From Actinomycetes bacterium (lineage in GTDB: Bacteria; Actinomycetota; Acidimicrobiia; Acidimicrobiales; Palsa-688), in NCBI GenBank assembly GCA_021796905.1, contig JAKABK010000002.1, positions 1 to 21,956 on the forward strand: 21,956 nucleotides of DNA, written 5' to 3'. This document shows, one piece after another, positions 7,697 to 16,006 of this stretch. Within the stretch, counting starts at the first letter, position 1. The number at the start of each line of letters is the position of its first letter. The notes beneath the pieces are model-generated. The model saw nothing but the letters and a program-made list of their open reading frames with translations. It was not told where the DNA came from and ran no database searches. Made by a program: the position numbers and the translations under genes.

Positions 7697-8403
7697 TCCG
7701 GGCTCCTGGTGGCGGTCAGCAGCTGCGTGGTCCCCCCGAACAGCGAGCGGCGCTCGACGGCGGCGAACCCCGCCCTGCGCAACCCGTCGAGCAGTTCGGC
7801 GACCGGCGGTAGGTAGGCGACCGACCGCGGAAGGTAGCGGTAGGCGGAGGCGTCGGAGAGGGCCGCGCCGACCAGTGGCGCCACCCGCCCGAAGTACAGG
7901 GCGTGCCCGGCGCGCACCAGCGGGTGCGACGGGGTGGCCACGTCGAGCAGCGCCACCCGCCCACCGGGACGCAACACCCGGTGCGCCTCTGCGAACAGGG
8001 GTGGGAGGGCGACGAAGTTCCGGAGGGCGAAACCGCTCACCACACCGTCCAGGGACCGGTCCGGGAAGGGGAGGAGCAGGGCGTCGGCCCGCACCAGCGG
8101 GGCGTCGGTGCGGGCGTGGCGGAGCATTCCCGCCGAAAGGTCCACCCCGAGCGGTCGGTAGCCGGAGCCGGCCAGGTCGCGGCACAGGTCCCCCGTCCCG
8201 CAAGCCACGTCCAGGACCCTCGAGTCCCGGTCGAGGGTGAGGCTCGCGACGGCACGCTGACGCCAGCGCCGGTCCAGCCCGAAGGTCATGATCCGGTTGA
8301 CCAGGTCGTAGCGGGGGGCGATCGTGTCGAACATCGCCTGCAGCGCCCGGCGTTTCTCCTCGCCCTCGGGCAGGGGGGCCGGTCGGGCGGAGGAGTGCGG
8401 CAT
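7693..8403 (-). CDS. menG: Demethylmenaquinone methyltransferase MenG/UbiE
   Basis: Performs the last menaquinone step, SAM-dependent C-methylation of the demethylmenaquinone ring. The 236-residue product has the family N-terminus MFDTIAPRYDLVNRIMTFGLD (residues 24-44), the SAM-binding motif VLDVACGTGDL (63-73), DLSAGML (88-94), and SGFALRNF (123-130) near the substrate site. Length and layout match UbiE/MenG. An ATG start at 8403 is clear, and the stop overlaps the menF GTG, so menG and menF are probably translated together. The MaoC-like gene ends 45 bases upstream and may be co-transcribed. Whether the enzyme also serves ubiquinone cannot be told from the sequence, but only menaquinone genes are seen here. 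Confidence 0.95.
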   Translation of the reverse strand: MPHSSARPAPLPEGEEKRRALQAMFDTIAPRYDLVNRIMTFGLDRRWRQRAVASLTLDRDSRVLDVACGTGDLCRDLAGSGYRPLGVDLSAGMLRHARTDAPLVRADALLLPFPDRSLDGVVSGFALRNFVALPPLFAEAHRVLRPGGRVALLDVATPSHPLVRAGHALYFGRVAPLVGAALSDASAYRYLPRSVAYLPPVAELLDGLRRAGFAAVERRSLFGGTTQLLTATRSPE

Positions 8404-8411
8404 CGGGACCG

Positions 8412-8417
8412 GTTCTA
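8412..8417 (-). promoter_or_regulatory. -10-like hexamer before menG
   Basis: TAGAAC on the minus strand lies eight bases before the menG ATG. It starts with TA but ends in C, so it is a weaker match than its counterparts at 8913 and 10375. It could allow menG-menF to be transcribed independently of the upstream gene. Confidence 0.3.
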
Positions 8418-8448
8418 CCGGTTCCGCGGGGCTAGCGCGAAGCCGGGG

Positions 8449-8904
8449 TCACTCGTAGTAGCGGAAGATGATCTCCGCCACGCACGACGGTTTGGCGGCC
8501 CCCTCCACCTCGAAGGTCACCGCGAGGGTCACCTGCGCCCCGCCGGGGACCCGCTCGGCGGCGGCGATCTCGGCGCCCGCCCGGAGCCGGGAGCCGACCG
8601 GGACCGGGGCCGGGAAACGCACCCGGTTGAGCCCGTAGTTGACCCCCATCGAGACCCCCTCGACGCTCAGGATCTCGGAGAGGAGCAGGGGGGCGAGCGA
8701 GAGGGTCAGGTAGCCGTGGGCGATCGGACCGCCGAAGGGGCCCTTGCCGGCCCGCTCGACGTCGACGTGGATCCACTGGTGGTCCCCGGTGGCGTCGGCG
8801 AAACGGTTGACCTGGTCCTGGGTGATCTCGTGCCATTCGCTGTGGCCGAGATGCCCCCCGGCTCGGGAGAGCAGCCCGTCGATGCCTTCGATGGTGGTCG
8901 CCAT
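8449..8904 (-). CDS. MaoC-like hotdog-fold (R)-specific enoyl-CoA hydratase
   Basis: A 151-residue single-domain MaoC/hydratase-2 protein. The active-site segment DATGDHQWIHVD has Asp41 and His46 in the D-x4-H arrangement, and PFGGPIAHGYLTLSLAP follows, as in known (R)-hydratases. The product ends ...EIIFRYYE, also common in this family. The expected role is reversible hydration of trans-2-enoyl-CoA, but the acyl chain cannot be predicted. ATG at 8904 is preceded by TAGCGT eight bases upstream. It lies 25 bases after the small membrane protein gene and 45 bases before menG, all on the same strand. I see no pathway link with menaquinone. Confidence 0.88.
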   Translation of the reverse strand: MATTIEGIDGLLSRAGGHLGHSEWHEITQDQVNRFADATGDHQWIHVDVERAGKGPFGGPIAHGYLTLSLAPLLLSEILSVEGVSMGVNYGLNRVRFPAPVPVGSRLRAGAEIAAAERVPGGAQVTLAVTFEVEGAAKPSCVAEIIFRYYE

Positions 8905-8912
8905 GCCCGCCG

Positions 8913-8918
8913 ACGCTA
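8913..8918 (-). promoter_or_regulatory. -10-like hexamer of the MaoC gene (leaderless type)
   Basis: TAGCGT on the minus strand lies eight bases before the ATG, with no Shine-Dalgarno sequence between. The identical hexamer precedes rlmN. Confidence 0.45.
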
Positions 8919-8929
8919 CCGGCCGGCGG

Positions 8930-9283
8930 TCAACGGAACCAGGTCTTGCGATAAGCGGTGCTCTGGGGGTGGAACAACAACGCGACCAGGGCGATGTCGA
9001 AGACCAGGTTCAAGATGTTCCCGAAGCTGAAGAACGCCAGCGCCAGGAGCAGGACCAGCACCGCGACCACCGCCGCGACCCAGAAACCCCACTTCTTCTC
9101 GTTGGCGATCCCCCAGCCCCCGAGGACCTCCCCGGCGATGAACACCAGCCCGATCAGCCCACCGGCGCTGTGGTAGATCAGGGCGCTGAAGATCGCGAGC
9201 GCAGCGTTCAGGTACAAAAGGATCGTCGCCATGTAGAGCGTCTGGGGCTGGGTGCGGTCCAACCACTTGGACTTGGAGGGCAT
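8930..9283 (-). CDS. Small four-helix membrane protein of unknown function
   Basis: A 117-residue protein with a short charged N-terminus (MPSKSKWLDRTQPQ) and likely membrane helices at about 16-37, 42-60, 65-87 and 89-104. It ends in a basic tail containing YRKTWFR. Codon use is G/C-rich at third positions as in its neighbours, and the hydrophobic pattern is regular, so it looks like a true gene. The ATG at 9283 is eight bases after the rlmN stop, so it is probably the distal gene of an mshD-rlmN unit. An upstream extension of the frame runs antisense-like through rlmN and is not credible. I do not recognise the family and assign no function. Confidence 0.75.
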   Translation of the reverse strand: MPSKSKWLDRTQPQTLYMATILLYLNAALAIFSALIYHSAGGLIGLVFIAGEVLGGWGIANEKKWGFWVAAVVAVLVLLLALAFFSFGNILNLVFDIALVALLFHPQSTAYRKTWFR

Positions 9284-9291
9284 GTACCAAG

Positions 9292-10368
<1,077 letters not shown>

Positions 10369-10374
10369 CCCCCA

Positions 10375-10380
10375 ACGCTA
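10375..10380 (-). promoter_or_regulatory. -10-like hexamer of rlmN (leaderless type)
   Basis: TAGCGT on the minus strand ends six bases before the rlmN GTG, in the 20-base gap after mshD. Only a run of G separates it from the start codon. Confidence 0.5.
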
Positions 10381-10388
10381 CCGTCGGG

Positions 10389-11318
10389 TCAGGTCCCCTC
10401 GGCGGGGGGGAGGTCCCCGACGTAGGCCTGGTCGATGTGGTTGACGGTGAAACCGAGATCCACGTACAGCTTGACCGCCCGGGTGTTGGCCGCGTCGCAG
10501 TAGAGCATCGCGGTGCGCAGCCCGCGGCGGGCCAGGTGGTCGAGGCCGGCGAGGGTGAGGCCCCGCCCGAGCCCACGGCGGGTCACTGCCGGGTCGACGG
10601 CGATCACGTAGATCTCCCCGAGTGGGGGGTCGTGGTCGGCGTGGACCTTGGTCCAGCAGAACCCGACGATCCGGCCGTCCTCCTCGTGGACCAAGAACCC
10701 CTCCGGGTCGAACCAGGGTTGGGACTCGCGCTCCTTCAAGGTCTCGAGGTCCCAGCCTCCCTGCTCGGGGTGCCACTCGAAGGCGCGGTTGTTGAGCTCC
10801 AGCCAGGCTTGCTCGTCCCGGCCGGGGACGAACGCCCGGGTCGCCGGCAGGTCGGGTCCGGCGAGCCCCGGCTCGACCGGGAGGCGCCGGCGCATCTGGT
10901 AGAGCGCCCTTCCCGGGCGGAGACCGATCACGGCGGCCACCCGGTCCGACTCCGGTCCCGCCCGGCTGACCCACAAGTGGACGTGCCCTCCCCCCTGCTC
11001 CGCGATCAGCCGGCCGGCCTCGGCGAGCAGGTCCGGGCCGATCGTGTTGCCCGGTAACCGGTGGTGCGGGTCGACGACGTACTCGACCGCCCACGACCCG
11101 CCCCCCCGGGTGACCTGGGCGTAACCGACCGGGTGTGGATGGTCGGGCTCCCGGGCGACGAGCGCCCCGAAACCACTGCGCCCCCCTTGGACCAGGTCCA
11201 ACCAGGCGTGCTCGTCGAGCGCTGCGTGGTCGTCGGCGGCGGCCGCCGCGGCGAGCAGCTCGTTGATCGCCCCGATCTCCTCGGGGTCGAGACGCTCCTT
11301 TCGCTCGACGCGGGTCAT
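10389..11318 (-). CDS. mshD: Mycothiol synthase MshD (double GNAT acetyltransferase)
   Basis: Acetylates Cys-GlcN-Ins with acetyl-CoA in the last step of mycothiol synthesis. The 309-residue product has two GNAT repeats. The C-terminal one is the catalytic type, with NNRAFEWHPEQGGWD (176-190), WFDPEGFLVHEEDG, GFCWTKVHADHDPPLGEIYV and the acetyl-CoA loop RRGLGRGLT (248-256). The N-terminal repeat is degenerate, as is usual for MshD. The ATG at 11318 is preferred over a start 42 bases earlier because TACGGT lies six bases before it, and the longer form would overlap nth. It diverges from nth. Mycothiol is an actinobacterial thiol, so this gene is the best taxonomic marker in the window. Confidence 0.95.
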   Translation of the reverse strand: MTRVERKERLDPEEIGAINELLAAAAAADDHAALDEHAWLDLVQGGRSGFGALVAREPDHPHPVGYAQVTRGGGSWAVEYVVDPHHRLPGNTIGPDLLAEAGRLIAEQGGGHVHLWVSRAGPESDRVAAVIGLRPGRALYQMRRRLPVEPGLAGPDLPATRAFVPGRDEQAWLELNNRAFEWHPEQGGWDLETLKERESQPWFDPEGFLVHEEDGRIVGFCWTKVHADHDPPLGEIYVIAVDPAVTRRGLGRGLTLAGLDHLARRGLRTAMLYCDAANTRAVKLYVDLGFTVNHIDQAYVGDLPPAEGT

Positions 11319-11324
11319 CGCTGC

Positions 11325-11330
11325 ACCGTA
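11325..11330 (-). promoter_or_regulatory. -10-like hexamer of mshD (leaderless type)
   Basis: TACGGT on the minus strand ends six bases before the mshD ATG. It lies back to back with the nth hexamer, ten bases away on the other strand. Confidence 0.5.
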
Positions 11331-11340
11331 GCGGGCGTCG

Positions 11341-11346
11341 TAGCCT
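11341..11346 (+). promoter_or_regulatory. -10-like hexamer of nth, decides the start
   Basis: TAGCCT is directly followed by one GTG (11347) and by a second in-frame GTG (11353) six bases later. The spacing seen before other genes favours the second. Confidence 0.5.
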
Positions 11347-11352
11347 GTGCCG

Positions 11353-12072
11353 GTGCCCAAGCCGAGGACCCCGAGGGGCCGGGCCCGGGAGGCCGCCCGC
11401 CGCCTGGCCGCCGAGTACCCCGGTGAGCCCGTCTCGCTCTGCGAGCTGCGCTACGCCGACGCCTACCAGCTGCTCGTGGCGACAGTGCTGTCGGCGCAGA
11501 CGACCGACCTGCGGGTCAACTCGGTCACCCCGGAGCTGTTCGCCCGCTGGCCGGAACCGGCGGACCTCGCCGGCGCCGACCCTGCGTCGGTGGAGGCGGT
11601 GATCCGCTCCACCGGTTTCTTCCGGGCGAAGGCGGCGAGCATCGTCGGTCTCGCCGCCGCCCTGGTGGAGCGCTTCGACGCTCAGGTGCCGAGCGCGATG
11701 GAGGACCTGGTCAGCCTCCCGGGGGTGGGTCGCAAGACCGCCAACGTGGTCCGCAGCGTCGCTCTAGGCCTGCCGGGGCTCGCCGTCGACACCCACGTGG
11801 GACGGCTCTGCCGGCTCCTCGGGCTCACCGCCGAGACCGACCCGGTCAGGGTCGAGCGTGAGGTCTGCGCGCTGCTCCCGGCCTCCGAGTGGGGAGGGTT
11901 CGGTATGCGTCTCATCCTCCACGGCCGCCGGGTCTGCACCGCCCGGGCACCGGCGTGCGAGCGCTGCGTCCTGGCGGACTTCTGTCCCTCCGCCCGCGTC
12001 CCGATCGCAGCTCCGCCCGCCGGCGGGCGGCGGGCCGCCGGTCGCACCAGCGGCGCTCGACCCGGCGGGTAG
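11353..12072 (+). CDS. nth: Endonuclease III (DNA glycosylase/AP lyase)
   Basis: A base-excision repair enzyme that removes oxidised pyrimidines and nicks the abasic site. The 239-residue product has LLVATVLSAQTTD (40-52) and the helix-hairpin-helix LPGVGRKTANVV with catalytic Lys128. The catalytic Asp146 is in VDTHVGRL. The iron-sulfur loop is C-x6-C-x2-C-x5-C (Cys195, 202, 205, 211). All key residues are present. The C-terminal 25 residues form an Arg/Gly-rich tail. I choose GTG at 11353 over GTG at 11347 because of its distance from TAGCCT; the difference is two residues. It diverges from mshD and appears to be transcribed alone, ending 19 bases from the convergent small gene. Confidence 0.95.
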   Translation: MPKPRTPRGRAREAARRLAAEYPGEPVSLCELRYADAYQLLVATVLSAQTTDLRVNSVTPELFARWPEPADLAGADPASVEAVIRSTGFFRAKAASIVGLAAALVERFDAQVPSAMEDLVSLPGVGRKTANVVRSVALGLPGLAVDTHVGRLCRLLGLTAETDPVRVEREVCALLPASEWGGFGMRLILHGRRVCTARAPACERCVLADFCPSARVPIAAPPAGGRRAAGRTSGARPGG

Positions 12073-12091
12073 GCGAACGGGGTCGGTCAGG

Positions 12092-12292
12092 TCAACGGGG
12101 TCGGGTGACGCCGGCGCCCACCACCCTCGCCAGGCGGCGACGGGCTCCGTCCAGGGAGCGTTCGACCTCGGCCAGCTCGGTCTCGAGGGCGTCGCGCTCG
12201 GCGCCCCCGAGACCCTCGATCAGGCCCCGGAGGCGACCCGCTAGGTCGTCGAGGGCGGTGGAGATGGAGGCGAGCTCGGCGGGAGGGGCCAT
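12092..12292 (-). CDS. Small helical protein of unknown function
   Basis: A 66-residue frame with a regular heptad-like pattern from about residue 8 to 58 (ALDDLAGRLRGLIEGL, then LETELAEVERSLDGARRRLA). This suggests one or two amphipathic helices or a short coiled coil. It ends in a basic stretch and has no cysteines, signal or membrane segment. Third positions are GC-rich. It fills the whole gap between nth and hisD on the opposite strand, which favours a real gene. ATG at 12292 is the shorter start; another at 12316 would overlap the hisD start. I do not recognise a family. It could be spurious, since high-GC DNA gives many open frames. Confidence 0.5.
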   Translation of the reverse strand: MAPPAELASISTALDDLAGRLRGLIEGLGGAERDALETELAEVERSLDGARRRLARVVGAGVTRPR

Positions 12293-12300
12293 AGGGATGC

Positions 12301-12306
12301 CATTGT
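12301..12306 (+). promoter_or_regulatory. Weak -10-like hexamer before hisD
   Basis: CATTGT lies eight bases before the hisD ATG. It keeps A2 and T6 only. It would be the promoter for the long plus-strand run from hisD on. The site overlaps the upstream region of the small divergent gene. Confidence 0.3.
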
Positions 12307-12314
12307 GGTGTCCC

Positions 12315-13619
12315 ATGGCAGCGCTGTTGACCCGGATAGACCTGCGCGGCGTCCCCGGCCCCCTCGGCCCCCGGCTCCCTGCTCCGACGGCACAGGGCAC
12401 CGGCCCGGTGGAGGTGGTCAGGGCGATCCTCGCCGAGGTGGCCTCCCGCGGCGACGACGCCGTGCGGGAGCTGACCCGCCGCTTCGACGGTGTCGAGCTC
12501 GCCGACCTGCGGGTCCCCCCCGAGGAGCTCGGCGCGGCCCTCGACGCCGTCCCCGCCGACCTGCGCCGGGCGTTGGAGGTGGCCGCCGCCAACATCGCCT
12601 CCTACCACCGGGCCCAGCTCCACCCCGACCTGGTCCACCAGGTCGGGGGCCTGCGGGTCCGGGAGCTGCGCCGGGCGGTCGAGAGGGCCGGGCTGTACGT
12701 GCCGGGGGGGAGGGCGCCGCTGGCGTCGAGCGTGCTCATGACCGCGGTGCCCGCCCGGGTCGCCGGGGTCGCCACCACGGTGATGGTCACCCCGCCCGGG
12801 CCGGGTGGCCGGGTCCACCCGGCGATCCTCGCGGCCGCGGCGGTGGCGGGAGTCGACGAGGTGTACCGGGTCGGTGGGGCGCAGGCGGTCGCGGCTCTCG
12901 CCTACGGCACCGAGAGCATCCCGGCGGTGGACGTGATCGTCGGTCCCGGCAACGTCTATGTCGCCACCGCCGAGCGCCTCGTCGCCGAGCAGGGCGCGGT
13001 CGGGGTGCCCTCGGCGTTCACCGGGCCGTCGGAGGTGGCGGTGGTCGCCGACGGCAGCATCCCGGTCGACTGGGCGGCGATCGACCTGGTCGTCCAGGCC
13101 GAGCACGGGCCGGACGGGATCGCGTACCTGATCACCTGGTCCGAGGGGGTCGCCGACGCGGTCAGCGCGGCGGTCGAGACGATCACCGAGGCGTCCCCGC
13201 GGAGGGCCGAGATCGCCTCGACCCTCCGACGTGGCGGGTACGCGGTGCTCGTCGAGGGACCGGAGCAGGCGATGGAGGTCGCCAACGTCGTCGCTGCCGA
13301 GCACCTCGAGCTGCAGGTGGCCGACCCCGAAGCGCTCCTCGGGCTGGTCCGCTGCGCCGGGGCGGTGTTCACCGGGCCGTGGGCCCCGGCGAGCGTCGGT
13401 GACTACGCCGCCGGCCCGAGCCATGTCCTGCCGACCGCCAGGTCGGCGCGTTTCGGTTCGGCGTTGCGGGTCGACGACTTCTGCCGCCACATCCACGTGG
13501 TCGACCTCGACCGGGAGGCGCTCTGCGGGCTCGCGCCCCACGTGGTCGCCCTCGCCGAGGTGGAGGGTCTCGCCGCCCACGCCGAGTCGGTCCGCTGCCG
13601 CCTGGAGGCACCGGCGTGA
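12315..13619 (+). CDS. hisD: Histidinol dehydrogenase HisD
   Basis: A zinc enzyme that oxidises L-histidinol to L-histidine in two NAD-dependent steps. The 434-residue product is of usual length. The zinc and catalytic residues can be matched in order: Gln261 and His264 in QAEHGPDG, Glu329-His330 in AAEHLELQV, Asp363 in GDYAAGPSHVLPT, and His422 in GLAAHAESV. YVPGGRAPLASSVLMTAVP (128-146) and VGPGNVYVATAERLV are also typical. The loop before the zinc region reads FTGPSEVAVVAD, where Ala-Gly is more usual than Thr-Gly. ATG at 12315 is the first gene of the His run. It overlaps hisC by four bases as GTGA. Confidence 0.96.
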   Translation: MAALLTRIDLRGVPGPLGPRLPAPTAQGTGPVEVVRAILAEVASRGDDAVRELTRRFDGVELADLRVPPEELGAALDAVPADLRRALEVAAANIASYHRAQLHPDLVHQVGGLRVRELRRAVERAGLYVPGGRAPLASSVLMTAVPARVAGVATTVMVTPPGPGGRVHPAILAAAAVAGVDEVYRVGGAQAVAALAYGTESIPAVDVIVGPGNVYVATAERLVAEQGAVGVPSAFTGPSEVAVVADGSIPVDWAAIDLVVQAEHGPDGIAYLITWSEGVADAVSAAVETITEASPRRAEIASTLRRGGYAVLVEGPEQAMEVANVVAAEHLELQVADPEALLGLVRCAGAVFTGPWAPASVGDYAAGPSHVLPTARSARFGSALRVDDFCRHIHVVDLDREALCGLAPHVVALAEVEGLAAHAESVRCRLEAPA

Positions 13620-14680
13620 GCCGGCTCCCGTCACCCCGGGCCGACCTCGGGTTGAGGGAGGGCTACCACTCCGCCCAGGTGGACGTCGCGGTGAGGCTCA
13701 ACACCAACGAGTCCCCTTTCCCCCCGCCCGCCTCCTGGCTGGACGAGCTGGCCGCCGCCCTCGCCGAGGTGCCGTGGTCCCGCTACCCCGACCGCGCCGC
13801 CACCGGCCTGCGGGAGGCGATCGCTGCGAGCCACGGGGTCCGATCCGACCAGGTCTTCGCCGCCAACGGCTCCAACGAGGTGCTCCAGGCGATCTGCCTC
13901 GCCTACGGCGGTGCCGGGCGAAAGGCGCTCACCTTCGAGCCGACCTACGCCCTCCACGGTCATGTCGCCCACCTGACCGGCACCCCGGTGGTGAGCGAGG
14001 AGCGCGACCCCGGGCTGCGCCTCGGGGCGGCCCGGGTGACCGCCGCGTTCGAACGTCACGACCCGGCGATCGGCTTCCTCTGCTCACCGAACAACCCGAC
14101 CGGTCTGGTCGACCCCCCCGAGGTCCTCGACGCCGCCCTGGCCACGACGAGCGGGCTGGTGGTGCTCGACGAGGCCTACGGCCAGTTCGCCGAGCGCTCC
14201 TCGGTCCCCCTGGTGGCCGACGACCTGCCGCTGGTCGTGGTGCGGACCTTCTCCAAGACCTGGGCGCTCGCCGGTCTCCGCCTCGGCTACGCCATCGCTG
14301 CCGCGCCGGTGGTCGGGTCCCTCGAACGGGTGTCCCTGCCCTACCACCTCGACGCGTTCAAGCAGCTCGCCGGCCGGCTCGCCCTCGGCCACGAGGCCGA
14401 GATGGCCGAGCGGGTCGCGGCCATGGTGTCGGAGCGGGAGAGGCTGCTCGACCGCCTCGGGCGGATGCCGGTGACGCTCTGGCCGTCCCAGGCCAACTTC
14501 GTGCTGGTACGACCCGAGACGAGGAGCGGGACCGAGGTCTGGAAGGGCCTGGTCGAACGCTCGGTGCTGGTCCGGGACACCTCCTCGTGGCCGGGCCTGG
14601 AGGGCTGCTTGAGGGTCACTGTCGGCACCCCGGAGGAGGACGACCGGTTCCTCGCCGCGCTCGCCGAGGTGCTCGGGTGA
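13616..14680 (+). CDS. hisC: Histidinol-phosphate aminotransferase HisC
   Basis: A PLP-dependent class I/II aminotransferase that makes L-histidinol phosphate from imidazole-acetol phosphate. The 354-residue product has LNTNESPFPPP (28-38), SRYPDRAATGLREAIA, FAANGSNEVLQ and CSPNNPTG (156-163). LDEAYGQF carries Asp185 and Tyr188, and the PLP-binding Lys214 is in TFSKTWALAGLRLGY. The segment near the N-terminus, REGYH, is also common in HisC. Start GTG at 13616 overlaps the hisD stop, and its own stop overlaps the hisB GTG, so its translation is probably coupled on both sides. Aromatic aminotransferases of the same fold are possible alternatives, but the operon position makes HisC by far the best call. 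Confidence 0.95.
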   Translation: MSRLPSPRADLGLREGYHSAQVDVAVRLNTNESPFPPPASWLDELAAALAEVPWSRYPDRAATGLREAIAASHGVRSDQVFAANGSNEVLQAICLAYGGAGRKALTFEPTYALHGHVAHLTGTPVVSEERDPGLRLGAARVTAAFERHDPAIGFLCSPNNPTGLVDPPEVLDAALATTSGLVVLDEAYGQFAERSSVPLVADDLPLVVVRTFSKTWALAGLRLGYAIAAAPVVGSLERVSLPYHLDAFKQLAGRLALGHEAEMAERVAAMVSERERLLDRLGRMPVTLWPSQANFVLVRPETRSGTEVWKGLVERSVLVRDTSSWPGLEGCLRVTVGTPEEDDRFLAALAEVLG

Positions 14681-15315
14681 CCGGGGCGCGAAGCGGCGAT
14701 GCGGGCGGGGCCGTCCCGGTCCGACGGGCCACCCGGAGCCGGGCCACCAAGGAGACCTCGGTCGAGGTGAGCCTCGAGCTCGACGGAGCCGGGACCGCGG
14801 AGGTCGACACCGGGGTGCCGTTCCTCGACCACATGGTCTCCCAGCTCGGTCGTCACGGTGGATGGGAGCTGCGGGTCGTCGCCCGGGGGGACCTGTCGGT
14901 CGACACCCACCACACCGTCGAGGACGTCGGGATCACCCTCGGAGAGGCCCTACGCGACGCTCTCGGCGACAAGGCCGGGGTCCGGCGTTTCGCCTCGATG
15001 GCCGTGCCGCTCGACGAGGCCCTGGTCGAGGTGGCCCTCGACCTGTCGGGGCGCCCGTTCCTCGTCTACGACGTCGACCCAACCCCCGGCGGGGAGGGGT
15101 TCCTCCTCGGGGAGCCCGGTTTCGACCCCCAGCTCGCCGAGGAGTTCTGGCGGGCCTTCGCCACCGCTGCGACCCTGACCCTCCACTTGAGGTCGAGGTC
15201 CGGGCGCAACACCCACCACATCCTCGAGGCGTGCTTCAAGGCGGTGGCTCGGGCGCTTCGCGACGCGACCAGGGTCGAGGGTGGTGGTGTCCCGTCCACC
15301 AAAGGGGTGCTGTGA
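14677..15315 (+). CDS. hisB: Imidazoleglycerol-phosphate dehydratase HisB (monofunctional)
   Basis: Dehydrates imidazoleglycerol phosphate to imidazole-acetol phosphate using a di-manganese centre. The 212-residue product is the single-domain form, without the N-terminal phosphatase of enterobacterial HisB. The metal ligands are seen as His52 in FLDHM, His78-His79 and Glu82 in DTHHTVED, and His180-His181 and Glu184 in NTHHILE. It begins about 15 residues before the conserved RRATRSRATKETSVEVSL. GTG at 14677 overlaps the hisC stop, and the TGA overlaps the hisH GTG. A separate histidinol-phosphate phosphatase is therefore needed, and none is in the window. Confidence 0.96.
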   Translation: MTGARSGDAGGAVPVRRATRSRATKETSVEVSLELDGAGTAEVDTGVPFLDHMVSQLGRHGGWELRVVARGDLSVDTHHTVEDVGITLGEALRDALGDKAGVRRFASMAVPLDEALVEVALDLSGRPFLVYDVDPTPGGEGFLLGEPGFDPQLAEEFWRAFATAATLTLHLRSRSGRNTHHILEACFKAVARALRDATRVEGGGVPSTKGVL

Positions 15316-16004
15316 GCCCCGCCAGCCGACCTCCTCCCGGCCGGGCCCGGGCGCGCATCGCGGTGGTGGACTCCGGGATCGGCAACCTCCGATCGGCGGA
15401 GAAGGCCCTCCAACGAGCCGGTGCCGACGCCCGGCTGGTCGACGACCCCGAATCGGTCGCCGCCGCGGAGGGGGTGGTGCTCCCCGGGGTCGGGGCCTTC
15501 GGTCGCTGCCGGGAGGCGCTCGCCGCCGCCGGCCTCGACGCCGCGGTGGTCGACACCGTCGCCCGCGGGGTGCCGCTGCTCGGTATCTGCGTCGGTCTCC
15601 AGCTGCTCTACGAGGGGTCCGACGAGAGCCCCGGGGTCGACGGGCTCGGCTTGCTGCCCGGCGTCGTTGGCCGCCTTCCCGAAGGTGTCAAGCATCCCCA
15701 GATGCAGTGGAACCGTCTCGTGGTCACCGGGCTGTCCTGCCCGCTGCTCACCGGTCCCCTCCTGGCGCCACCCGCCGAGGCGTGGGTGTACTTCGTGCAC
15801 TCCTACGCTGCGCCGGTCGGCCCCGAGACGGTGGCGACCTGCGACTACGGTGGCCCGGTGGCGGCGGTGGTCGAGGCCGGGGAGGCCAGGATCTGGGCGA
15901 CCCAGTTCCACCCGGAGAAGTCCGGGCCGGTCGGCTTGGCGTTGCTGTCGGGTTTCGTCGCCGAGGTCGCCCGGCTGGCGGCGCACAGCGCGGTCCGGGA
16001 GTGA
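15312..16004 (+). CDS. hisH: Imidazole glycerol phosphate synthase glutaminase subunit HisH
   Basis: A class I glutamine amidotransferase that supplies ammonia to HisF. The 230-residue product has VVDSGIGNLRS (18-28), LPGVGAFG (57-64), and the nucleophile Cys93 in LLGICVGLQLLYEGSDE. HPQMQWN is the HisF-contact segment, and His200 and Glu202 in QFHPEKSG complete the triad. The first 15 residues are a Pro/Arg-rich leader not needed by the family, but no later start is better supported, and GTG at 15312 gives the same GTGA overlap with hisB seen elsewhere in the run. It is separated from its partner hisF only by hisA. Confidence 0.96.
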   Translation: MSPASRPPPGRARARIAVVDSGIGNLRSAEKALQRAGADARLVDDPESVAAAEGVVLPGVGAFGRCREALAAAGLDAAVVDTVARGVPLLGICVGLQLLYEGSDESPGVDGLGLLPGVVGRLPEGVKHPQMQWNRLVVTGLSCPLLTGPLLAPPAEAWVYFVHSYAAPVGPETVATCDYGGPVAAVVEAGEARIWATQFHPEKSGPVGLALLSGFVAEVARLAAHSAVRE

Positions 16005-16006
16005 GC

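Noticed and set aside
6206..8203. A 665-residue frame joining menF to sequence upstream
   Set aside because: The part above 7696 is antisense-like shadow of menG in another frame. The real start is the GTG that overlaps the menG stop.
12075..12104. Two copies of AACGGGGTCGG near the nth 3' end
   Set aside because: Short, only two copies, and likely by chance in GC-rich sequence. No function suggested.
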